Shown piece by piece: positions 53,801 through 64,000 of a stretch of 64,000 bases of DNA (its first letter is position 1; each line of letters starts with the position of its first letter). Under the pieces are notes generated by a model. That model was given only the letters and a program-made list of their open reading frames with translations, searched no databases and was not told where the DNA came from. The position numbers and the translations under genes are program-made. Location: the NCBI GenBank assembly GCA_036417435.1, contig JAZAQT010000083.1:434001-498000 (forward strand), given 5' to 3'. Origin of the DNA: Inia geoffrensis (Eukaryota; Chordata; Mammalia; Artiodactyla; Iniidae).

Positions 53801-55535
53801 CCTTGGGGCTGATACTATTGGTGAGGGAATGCAGACCCTTTGAGGTAATGGTGCATGGTTCCCATTCCACGGGTCCCAAATCTCCACGTTTAAGGGATTT
53901 ATCCTTCAGCTAAAATATGCATGGAAAACCCAGAATATGGTCCACGAAGTGATCAGGCATAATTTCTAAAACTCATCGCCATTTTCGCCCCATGATACTC
54001 GAGTTCGCCGTTCCAGATGCGATATTAACATTCTCCCCACTTGGAGAGTCAGTGCCTTTGACCTCTTGTTTGGCACAGTTTGCAATTTCTGTGGAAGATG
54101 AACAGGAATAAGGAGAACCAGTGAGCGGCTAACTCGATGTGTTTGGACGGGCACATTGAACTCTGATTTCCCTACAGGAAGAAGAATTCACCAAAGGCTC
54201 AACGGGCCATGCCGGAACGAGATTAGGGCCTGAAGCAATTCTTCGGGTTTGCGGTCAGCTAACAAGAAAGCCAGTTGAGAAAAGGAGATCTTTGGCACTG
54301 TAACTCACAATCCTGCAGAGTTCCAAATGACCCCTATCATCCAAAAATTTATTGAAGGAAGGCTGTGAAGAGGACTTGAACGCGACACAGAATTGCAGAA
54401 AACAGATATCAGGGGGTAGATAAGAATTGCTCTGAAAGCGTAGGAAAAGAGGCAGCAGTTCGACAGTGATGCACTTGGCCAAAAAGGGCGTATGCGTTTT
54501 TTCCTGAATATATTCAGGAAAAAACGTATACGCCCTTTTTGGCCAACCAAGCAAGCCTGCAATGGAAATCCGCACTACAAGGAAGTCTCACTTCCCACCA
54601 ATCCAAAGGGCCGTCCGAAAAAAGTGTAAAATCCAGAGAGGCAGGACAGGCCGTGGAGAACCGGCAGCCTTGTTATGCTGATGGGCGGGATGTAAATTGC
54701 CAACAGCCACTCTGGAGAAGTGGATGGTGTTTCCTGGAACAAAGAAAAAAACAAGCTAGAGAGCTTGGGCACTTCCACTTATGGTGCTATAGATTCGGAA
54801 AATTTAAATGAAAAAGACACAGCCACACCAAAGTTTGGGGCTGCTCTGTGTATGGGATCCTTGACTATGGTACAACTTTAATTGCCCAGAAAGAGAAAAA
54901 TGGATATAGAAGTTGTGGTACATCCCTACAATGGAATATCACTCAACAATGAAATCCATGGCAACACACCAGTAGCAGCATAATGACAGGATTTAGTTAT
55001 GATGATTCTAAGTGAAATAAGTCACACAGAAAAAGAAACATCATAAGATATCACTAATACCGGGAATGTAAACACGGCTACGTGTGAACTGCATTACAAA
55101 ACACAACAGAGTCTCACATTTACAAAAGAAACTTATGCTTGCTTAAGGGGAAAGGAGAGTGGGGAGGCTGCATAAAACCAGAGGTTCACATTAGGACAGA
55201 TACCATTCCATAAGCCAAATATATATTAGACAAGACCTACTCCTTGCTCAACCAAATGGACTCAACACCCAGTATTCAAAACCTTGGAATATGCCTGACT
55301 ATGAAGAAAATTAAAACCCATACATTTATAGGTCTCCATAAGAAAATCATTTGTGTACAGCACCATACACACAGCAGTGTCAATAAGCTAAATCCCCTTA
55401 TAAAAATAAATTTGAAAAACAAAACACAAGGACTGTGAAATAGAGAGAAATTCTTAAATAAGTCCTTCAGGGCTTGTGAGGAATCTTGGATTTACCACCT
55501 CTACATCCACAGCTGGGGGAGAGATAAGGCTGGAC
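53801..55535 (+). repeat. Monomer copy 32
   Basis: 1735 bp, twin of copy 29 at +5207. Palindrome 54475-54546 with the matching mismatch T54527. L1 part about 54552-55427. Confidence 0.95.
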
Positions 55536-57271
55536 ACTTGGGGCTGATACTATTGGTGAGGGAATGCAGACCCTTTGAGGTAATGGTGCATGGTTCCCAT
55601 TCCACGGGTCCCAAATCTCCACGTTTAAGGGATTTATCCTTCAGCTAAAATATGCATGGAAAACCCAGAATATGGTCCACGAAGTGATCAGGCATAATTT
55701 CTAAAACTCATCGCCATTTTCGCCCCCTGATACTCGAGTTCGCCGTTCCAGATGCGATATTAACCTTCTCCCCACTTGGAGAGTCAGTGCCTTTGACCTC
55801 TTGTTTGGCACAGTTTGCAATTTCTGTGGAAGATGAACAGGAATAAGGAGAACCAATGAGCGGCTAACTCGATGTGTTTGGACGGGCACATTCAACTCTG
55901 ATTTCCCTACAGGAAGAAGAATTCACCAAAGGCTCAGCGGGCCATGCAGGAACGAGATTAGGGCCTGAAGCAATTCTTCGGGTTTGTGGTCAGCTCACAA
56001 GAAAGCGAGTTGAGAAAAGGAGATCTTTGGCACTGTAACTCACAATCCTGCAGAGTTCCAAATGACCCCTATCATCCAAAAATTTATTGAAGGAAGGCTG
56101 TGAAGAGGACTTGAACGCGACGCAGAATTGCAGAAAACAGATATCAGGGGGTAGATAAGAATTACTCTGAAAGCGTAGGAAAAGAGGCAGCAGTTCGACA
56201 GTGATGCACTTGACCAAAAAGGGCGTATGCGTTTTTTCCTGAATATATTCAGGAAAAAACGCATACGCCCTTTTTGGCCAACCAAGCAAGCCTGCAATGG
56301 AAATCCGCACTACAAGGAAGTCTCACTTCCCACCGATCCAAAGGGCCGTCCGAAAAAAGTGTAAAATCCAGAGAGGCAGGACAGGCCGTGGAGAACCGGC
56401 AGCCTTGTTATGCTGATGGGCGGGATGTAAATTGCCAACAGCCACTCTGGAGAAGTGGATGGTGTTTCCTGGAACAAAGAAAAAACCAAGCTAGAGAGCC
56501 TAGGGCACTTCCACTTATGGTGCTATAGATTCGGAAAATTTAAATGAAAAAGACACAGCCACACCAAAGTTTGGGGCTGCTCTGTGTACGGGATCCTTGA
56601 CTATGGTACAACTTTAATAGCCCAGAAAGAGAAAAATGGATATAGAAGTTGTGGTACATCCCTACAATGGAATATCACTCAACAATGAAATCCATGGCAA
56701 CAGACCAGTAGCAGCATAATGACAGGATTTAGTTATGATGATTCTAAGTGAAATAAGTCACACAGAAAAAGAAACATCATAAGATATCACTAATACCGGG
56801 AATGTAAACACGGCTACGTGTGAACTGCATTGCAAAACACAACAGAGTCTCACATTTACAAAAGAAACTTATGCTTGCTTAAGGGGAAAGGCGAGTGGGG
56901 AGGCTGCATAAAACCAGAGGTTGACATTAGGACAGATACCATTCCATAAGCCAAATATATATTAGACAAGACCTACTCCTTGCTCAACGAAATGGACTCA
57001 ACACCCCGTATTCAAAACCTAGGAATATGCCTGACTTTGAAGAAAATTAAAACCCATACATTTATAGGTCTCCATAAGAAAATCATTTGTGTACAGCACC
57101 ATACACACAGCAGTGTCAATAAGCTAAATCCCCTTATAAAAATAAATTTGAAAAACAAAACACAAGGACTGTGAAATAGAGAGAAATTCTTAAATAAGTC
57201 CTTCAGGGCTTGTGAGGAATCTTGGATTTACCACCTCTACATCCACAGCTGGGGGAGAGATAAGGCTGGAC
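55536..57271 (+). repeat. Monomer copy 33
   Basis: 1736 bp, twin of copy 30 at +5207. Palindrome 56210-56281 with the matching mismatch A56213. L1 part about 56287-57163. It differs from copy 30 at GAACCGGCAG near 56392 (copy 30 has GAACCGCCAG). Confidence 0.95.
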
Positions 57272-59007
57272 ACTTGGGGCTGATACTATTGGTGAGGGAA
57301 TGCAGACCCTTTGAGGTAATGGTGCATGGTTCCCATTCCACGGGTCCCAAATCTCCACATTTCAGGGATTTATCCTTCAGCTAAAATATGCATGGAAAAC
57401 CCAGAATATGGTCCACGAAGTGATCAGGCATAATTTCTAAAACTCATCGCCATTTTCGCCCCCTGATACTCGAGTTCGCCGTTCCAGATGCGATATTAAC
57501 ACTCTCCCCACTTGGAGAGTCAGTGCCTTTGACCTCTTGTTTGGCACAGTTTGCAATTTCTGTGGAAGATGAACAGGAATAAGGAGAACCAATGAGCGGC
57601 TAACTCAATGTGTTTGGACGGGCACATTGAACTCTGATTTCCCTACAGGAAGAAGAATTCACCAAAGGCTCAGCGGGCCATGCTGGAACGAGATTAGGGC
57701 CTGAAGCAATTCTTCGGGTTTTCGGTCAGCTCACAAGAAAGCGAGTTGAGAAAAGGAGATCTTTGGCACTGTAACTCACAATCCTGCAGAGTTCCAAATG
57801 ACCCCTATCATCCAAAAATTTATTGAAGGAAGGCTGTGAAGAGGACTTGAACGCGACGCAGAATTGCAGAAAACAGATATCAGGGGGTAGATAAGAATTG
57901 CTCTGAAAGCGTAGGAAAAGAGGCAGCAGTTCGACAGTGATGCACTTGGCCAAAAAGGGCGTATGCGTTTTTTCCTGAATATATTCAGGAAAAAACGCAT
58001 ACGCCCTTTTTGGCCAACCAAGCAAGCCTGCAATGGAAATCCGCACTACAAGGAAGTCTCACTTCCCACCGTTCCAAAGGGCCGTCCGAAAAATGTGTAA
58101 AATCCAGAGAGGCAGGACAGGCCGTGGAGAACCGGCAGCCTTGTTATGCTGATGGGCGGGATGTAAATTGCCAACAGCCACTCTTGAGAAGTGGATGGTG
58201 TTTCCTGGAACAAAGAAAAAACCAAGCTAGAGAGCCTAGGGCACTTCCACTTATGGTGCTATAGATTCGGAAAATTTAAATGAAAAAGACACAGCCACAC
58301 CAAAGTTTGGGGCTGCTCTGTGTACGGGATCCTTGACTATGGTACAACTTTAATAGCCCAGAAAGAGAAAAATGGATATAGAAGTTGTGGTACATCCCTA
58401 CAATGGAATATCACTCAACAATGAAATCAATGGCAACACACCAGTAGCAGCATAATGACAGGATTTAGTTATGATGATTCTAAGTGAAATAAGTCACACA
58501 GAAAAAGAAACATCATAAGATATCACTAATACCGGGAATGTAAACACGGCTACGTGTGAACTGCATTACAAAACACAACAGAGTCTCACATTTACAAAAG
58601 AAACTTATGCTTGCTTAAGGGGAAAGGAGAGTGGGGAGGCTGCATAAAACCAGAGTTTGACATTAGGACAGATACCATTCCATAAGCCAAATATATATTA
58701 GACAAGACCTACTCCTTGCTCAACGAAATGGACTCAACACCCCGTATTCAAAACCTAGGAATATGCCTGACTATGAAGAAAATTAAAACCCATACATTTA
58801 TAGGTCTCCATAAGAAAATCATTTGTGTACAGCACCATACACACAGCAGTGTCAATAAGCTAAATCCCCTTATAAAAATAAATTTGAAAAACAAAACACA
58901 AGGACTGTGAAATAGAGAGAAATTCTTAAATAAGTCCTTCAGGGCTTGTGAGGAATCTTGGATTTACCACCTCTACATCCACAGCTGGGGGAGAGATAAG
59001 GCTGGAC
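57272..59007 (+). repeat. Monomer copy 34
   Basis: 1736 bp. Left half twins copy 31, apart from CATGCTGGAACG near 57670. Perfect palindrome 57946-58017. L1 part about 58023-58899. CACCGTTCC near 58067 and CACTCTTGAG near 58179 are private. GAGTTTGAC near 58654 is shared with copies 36 and 37. Confidence 0.95.
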
Positions 59008-60743
59008 ACTTGGGGCTGATAGTATTGGTGAGGGAATGCAGACCCTTTGAGGTAATGGTGCATGGTTCCCATTCCACGGGTCCCAAATCTCCACGTTTAA
59101 AGGATTTATCCTTCAGCTAAAATATGCATGGATAACCCAGAATATGGTCCACGAAGTGATCAGGCATAATTTCTAAAACTCATCGCCATTTTCGCCCCCT
59201 GATACTCGAGTTCGCCGTTCCAGATGCGATATTAACATTCTCCCCACTTGGAGAGTCAGTGCCTTTGACCTCTTGTTTGGCACAGTTTGCAATTTCTGTG
59301 GAAGATGAACAGGAATAAGGAGAACCAATGAGCGGCTAACTCGATGTGTTTGGACGGGCACATTGAACTCTGATTTCCCTACAGGAAGAAGAATTCACCA
59401 AAGGCTCAGCGGGCCATGCCGGAACGTGATTAGGGCCTGAAGCAATTCTTCGGGTTTTCGGTCAGCTCACAAGAAAGCGAGTTGAGAAAAGGAGATCTTT
59501 GGCACTGTAACTCACAATCCTGCAGAGTTCCAAATGACCCCTATCATCCAAAAATTTATTGAAGGAAGGCTGTAAAGAGGACTTGAACACGACGCATAAT
59601 TGCAGAAAACAGATATCAGGGGGTAGATAAGAATTGTTCTGAAAGCGTAGGAAAAGAGGCAGCAGTTCGACAGTGATGCACTTGGCCAAAAAGGGCGTAT
59701 GCGTTTTGTCCTGAATATATTCAGGAAAAAACGCATACGCCCTTTTTGGCCAACCAAGCAAGCCTGCAATGGAAATCCGCACTACAAGGAAGTCTCACTT
59801 CCCACCGATCCAAAGGGCCGTCCGAAAAAAGTGTAAAATCCAGAGAGGCAGGACAGGCCGTGGAGAACCGGCAGCCTTGTTATGCTGATGGGGGGGATGT
59901 AAATTGCCAACAGCCACTCTGGAGAAGTGGATGGTGTTTCCTGGAACAAAGAAAAAACCAAGCTAGAGAGCCTAGGGCACTTCCACTTATGGTGCTATAG
60001 ATTCGGAAAATTTAAATGAAAAAGACACAGCCACACCAAAGTTTGGGGCTGCTCTGTGTACGGGATCCTTGACTATGGTACAACTTTAATAGCCCAGAAA
60101 GAGAAAAATGGATATAGAAGTTGTGGTACATCCCTACAATGGAATATCACTCAACAATGAAATCCATGGCAACAGACCAGTAGCAGCATAATGACAGGAT
60201 TTAGTTATGATGATTCTAAGTGAAATAAGTCACACAGAAAAAGAAACATCATAAGATATCACTAATACCGGGAATGTAAACACGGCTACGTGTGAACTGC
60301 ATTGCAAAACACAACAGAGTCTCACATTTACAAAAGAAACTTATGCTTGCTTAAGGGGAAAGGCGAGTGGGGAGGCTGCATAAAACCAGAGGTTGACATT
60401 AGGACAGATACCATTCCATAAGCCAAATATATATTAGACAAGACCTACTCCTTGCTCAACGAAATGGACTCAACACCCCGTATTCAAAACCTAGGAATAT
60501 GCCTGACTTTGAAGAAAATTAAAACCCATACATTTATAGGTCTCCATAAGAAAATCATTTGTGTACAGCACCATACACACAGCAGTGTCAATAAGCTAAA
60601 TCCCCTTATAAAAATAAATTTGAAAAACAAAACACAAGGACTGTGAAATAGAGAGAAATTCTTAAATAAGTCCTTCAGGGCTTGTGAGGAATCTTGGATT
60701 TACCACCTCTACATCCACAGCTGGGGGAGAGATAAGGCTGGAC
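59008..60743 (+). repeat. Monomer copy 35
   Basis: 1736 bp. Palindrome 59682-59753 has mismatch G59708, inside the T6 tract. L1 part about 59759-60635, with GATGGGGGGGATG near 59887 that also marks copies 36 and 37. GGATAACCC, AACGTGATTAG and GACGCATAATTG are private. Confidence 0.95.
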
Positions 60744-62479
60744 ACTTGGGGCTGATACTATTGGTGAGGGAATGCAGACCCTTTGAGGTAATGGTGCATG
60801 GTTCCCATTCCACGGGTCCCAAATCTCCACATTTCAGGGATTTATCCTTCAGCTAAAATATGCATGGAAAACCCAGAATATGGTCCACGAAGTGATCAGG
60901 CATAATTTCTAAAACTCATCGCCATTTTCGCCCCCTGATACTCGAGTTCGCCGTTCCAGATGCGATATTAACACTCTCCCCACTTGGAGAGTCAGTGCCT
61001 TTGACCTCTTGTTTGGCACAGTTTGCAATTTCTGTGGAAGATGAACAGGAATAAGGAGAACCAATGAGCGGCTAACTCAATGTGTTTGGACGGGCACATT
61101 GAACTCTGATTTCCCTACAGGAAGAAGAATTCACCAAAGGCTCAGCGGGCCATGCCGGAACGAGATTAGGGCCTGAAGCAATTCTTCGGGTTTTCGGTCA
61201 GCTCACAAGAAAGCGAGTTGAGAAAAGGAGATCTTTGGCACTGTAACTCACAATCCTGCAGAGTTCCAAATGACCCCTATCATCCAAAAATTTATTGAAG
61301 GAAGGCTGTGAAGAGGACTTGAACGCGACGCAGAATTGCAGAAAACAGATATCAGGGGGTAGATAAGAATTGCTCTGAAAGCGTAGGAAAAGAGGCAGCA
61401 GTTCGACAGTGATGCACTTGGCCAAAAAGGGCGTATGCGTTTTTTCCTGAATATATTCAGGAAAAAACGCATACGCCCTTTTTGGCCAACCAAGCAAGCC
61501 TGCAATGGAAATCCGCACTACAAGGAAGTCTCACTTCCCACCGATCCAAAGGGCCGTCCGAAAAATGTGTAAAATCCAGAGAGGCAGGACAGGCCGTGGA
61601 GAACTGGCAGCCTTGTTATGCTGATGGGGGGGATGTAAATTGCCAACAGCCACTCTGGAGAAGTGGATGGTGTTTCCTGGAACAAAGAAAAAACCAAGCT
61701 AGAGAGCCTAGGGCACTTCCACTTATGGTGCTATAGATTCGGAAAATTTAAATGAAAAAGACACAGCCACACCAAAGTTTGGGGCTGCTCTGTGTACGGG
61801 ATCCTTGACTATGGTACAACTTTAATAGCCCAGAAACAGAAAAATGGATATAGAAGTTGTGGTACATCCCTACAATGGAATATCACTCAACAATGAAATC
61901 AATGGCAACACACCAGTAGCAGCATAATGACAGGATTTAGTTATGATGATTCTAAGTGAAATAAGTCACACAGAAAAAGAAGCATCATAAGATATCACTA
62001 ATACCGGGAATGTAAACACGGCTACGTGTGAACTGCATTACAAAACACAACAGAGTCTCACATTTACAAAAGAAACTTATGCTTGCTTAAGGGGAAAGGA
62101 GAGTGGGGAGGCTGCATAAAACCAGAGTTTGACATTAGGACAGATACCATTCCATAAGCCAAATATATATTAGACAAGACCTACTCCTTGCTCAACGAAA
62201 TGGACTCAACACCCCGTATTCAAAACCTAGGAATATGCCTGACTATGAAGAAAATTAAAACCCATACATTTATAGGTCTCCATAAGAAAATCATTTGTGT
62301 ACAGCACCATACACACAGCAGTGTCAATAAGCTAAATCCCCTTATAAAAATAAATTTGAAAAACAAAACACAAGGACTGTGAAATAGAGAGAAATTCTTA
62401 AATAAGTCCTTCAGGGCTTGTGAGGAATCTTGGATTTACCACCTCTACATCCACAGCTGGGGGAGAGATAAGGCTGGAC
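60744..62479 (+). repeat. Monomer copy 36
   Basis: 1736 bp. Left markers as in copies 31 and 34. Perfect palindrome 61418-61489. L1 part about 61495-62371. GAAACAGAAAA near 61835 is private. GAAGCATCATAAG near 61979 is shared with copy 37. Confidence 0.95.
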
Positions 62480-64000
62480 ACTTGGGGCTGATACTATTGG
62501 TGAGGGAATGCAGACCCTTTGAGGTAATGGTGCATGGTTCCCATTCCACGGGTCCCAAATCTCCACGTTTAAGGGATTTATCCTTCAGCTAAAATATGCA
62601 TGGAAAACCCAGAATATGGTCCACGAAGTGATCAGGCATAATTTCTAAAACTCATCGCCATTTTCGCCCCCTGATACTCGAGTTCGCCGTTCCAGATGCG
62701 ATATTAACATTCTCCCCACTTGGAGAGTCAGTGCCTTTGACCTCTTGTTTGGCACAGTTTGCAATTTCTGTGGAAGATGAACAGGAATAAGGAGAACCAA
62801 TGAGCGGCTAACTCGATGTGTTTGGACGGGCACATTGAACTCTGATTTCCCTACAGGAAGAAGAATTCACCAAAGGCTCAGTGGGCCATGCCGGAACGAG
62901 ATTAGGGCCTGAAGCAATTCTTCGGGTTTGCGGTCAGCTCACAAAAAAGCGAGTTGAGAAAAGGAGATCTTTGGCACTGTAACTCACAATCCTGCAGAGT
63001 TCAAAATGACCCCTATCATCCAAAAATTTATTGAAGGAAGGCTGTGAAGAGGACTTGAACGCGACGCAGAATTGCAGAAAACAGATATCAGGGGGTAGAT
63101 AAGAATTGCTCTGAAATCGTAGGAAAAGAGGCAGCAGTTCGACAGTGATGCACTTGGCCAAAAAGGGCGTATGCGTTTTTTCCTGAATATATTCAGGAAA
63201 AAACGCATACGCCCTTTTTGGCCAACCAAGCAAGCCTGCAATGGAAATCCGCACTACAAGGAAGTCTCACTTCCCACCGATCCAAAGGGCCGTCCGAAAA
63301 AAGTGTAAAATCCAGAGAGGCAGGACAGGCCGTGGAGAACCGGCAGCCTTGTTATGCTGATGGGGGGGATGTAAATTGCCAACAGCCACTCTGGAGAAGT
63401 GGATGGTGTTTCCTGGAACAAAGAAAAAACCAAGCTAGAGAGCCTAGGGCACTTCCACTTATGGTGCTATAGATTCGGAAAATTTAAATGAAAAAGACAC
63501 AGCCACACCAAAGTTTGGGGCTGCTCTGTGTACGGGATCCTTGACTATGGTACAACTTTAATAGCCCAGAAAGAGAAAAATGGATATAGAAGTTGTGGTA
63601 CATCCCTACAATGGAATATCACTCAACAATGAAATCAATGGCAACACACCAGTAGCAGCATAATGACAGGATTTAGTTATGATGATTCTAAGTGAAATAA
63701 GTCACACAGAAAAAGAAGCATCATAAGATATCACTAATACCGGGAATGTAAACACGGCTACGTGTGAACTGCATTACAAAACACAACAGAGTCTCACATT
63801 TACAAAAGAAACTTATGCTTGCTTAAGGGGAAAGGAGAGTGGGGAGGCTGCATAAAACCAGAGTTTGACATTAGGACAGATACCATTCCATAAGCCAAAT
63901 ATATATTAGACAAGACCTACTCCTTGCTCAACGAAATGGACTCAACACCCCGTATTCAAAACCTAGGAATATGCCTGACTATGAAGAAAATTAAAACCCA
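62480..64000 (+). repeat. Monomer copy 37, cut by the window end
   Basis: First 1521 bases of a copy. Perfect palindrome 63154-63225. L1 part from about 63231 to the window end. Private changes include ACAAAAAAGCG near 62941, TTCAAAATGAC near 63001 and GAAATCGTAGG near 63114. The array evidently continues beyond the window. Confidence 0.95.

Larger units (their letters stand above)
47400..57890 (+). repeat. Three-monomer block repeated twice (offset 5207 bp)
   Basis: Copies 28 (right part), 29, 30 and 31 (left part) are repeated as copies 31 (right part) to 34 (left part). Matching rare markers include GATCTAAAGG, CATTCTATAAG, the changed first base GACCCTTGG, palindrome mismatches T49320 with T54527 and A51006 with A56213, and the one-base deletion near 49557 and 54764. 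Three differences were seen: near 47717/52924, 51191/56398 and 52465/57672. Confidence 0.88.
56600..62400 (+). repeat. Two-monomer relationship at offset 3472 bp
   Basis: About 56.6-58.9 kb and 60.1-62.4 kb share GACTTTGAAG, GGCGAGTGGGG, CCACATTTCAGGG, AACACTCTCC, CTCAATGTG, AAAAATGTGTAAAA and CAGAGTTTGAC. The intervening copy 35 is different. Agreement ends before about 59015/62487 (GATAGTATT against GATACTATT). Confidence 0.65.
1..64000 (+). repeat. Tandem satellite array, ~1735-bp monomer, 36.9 copies
   Basis: The same sequence recurs every 1733-1736 bases from the first base to the last, always in the same orientation. The phase marker ACTTGGGGCTGAT opens almost every copy (at 1, 1737, 3473, 5208 and so on to 62480). 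About half of each monomer derives from the 3' end of an L1 retrotransposon. Length and composition fit the common cetacean heterochromatic satellite as I remember it; I could not search a repeat library. Large satellites of this kind sit in constitutive heterochromatin. No boundary of the array lies in the window. I see the repeat directly; the taxon and chromosomal setting are inferred. Confidence 0.97.

Noticed and set aside
1..64000. CRISPR array or bacterial mobile region
   Set aside because: The repeat is ~1735 bp with no unique spacers, and the sequence carries a mammalian L1. Nothing prokaryotic is present.
1..64000. Endogenous retrovirus or LTR element
   Set aside because: I saw no gag, pol or env reading, no TG...CA terminal repeats and no primer-binding site. 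The only retroelement similarity is to L1.

Overview
The whole window is one head-to-tail satellite DNA array. A monomer of about 1735 bp (1733 to 1736) is repeated 36 times in full, plus a 37th copy cut off by the window end. All copies lie in the same orientation, with no interruption, no unrelated insertion and no flanking single-copy DNA. I see no credible protein-coding gene, tRNA, rRNA, CRISPR array or bacterial operon. The many short open frames recur at the same phase in every copy because the copies are nearly identical.

Monomer anatomy, numbered from the ACTTGGGGCTGAT motif: (1) about 1-520, sequence I cannot assign to a family, rather CpG-rich; (2) about 520-674, a stretch with only weak resemblance to the LINE-1 (L1) ORF2 3' region; (3) 675-746, a 72-bp inverted repeat with no spacer, perfect in 23 of 37 copies and carrying one or two mismatches in the others; (4) about 752-1628, a decayed but clear sense-strand L1 3' end, covering the ORF2 C-terminal coding remnant, the distal region and an AATAAA plus A-rich tail; (5) about 1629-1736, a short unassigned joiner into the next copy.

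Host: the L1 3' end has the form I associate with cetartiodactyl L1s (for example the TACAATGGAATATCACTCA block and an AAGTGAAATAAGTCACACAG block). A monomer near 1.74 kb that is half L1 fits what I recall of the common cetacean satellite, about 1.7-1.76 kb in most whales and about 1.58 kb in dolphins. I recall from memory a report that L1 is a basic unit of cetacean heterochromatic satellites. A non-delphinid cetacean is therefore my best inference, not a demonstrated identification. The satellite class is then probably already known.

Higher-order structure: copies fall into sequence types that are mosaic along the monomer. Blocks of two monomers (3470-3472 bp) or three monomers (5207 bp) are locally repeated with few or no differences at about 13-20 kb, 23-30 kb, 37-44 kb, 47-58 kb and 57-62 kb. 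This looks like recent unequal exchange building incipient higher-order repeats. The features most worth a second look are the ubiquitous 72-bp palindrome, its position apparently inside L1 ORF2-derived sequence, and the mosaic and multimer duplications.
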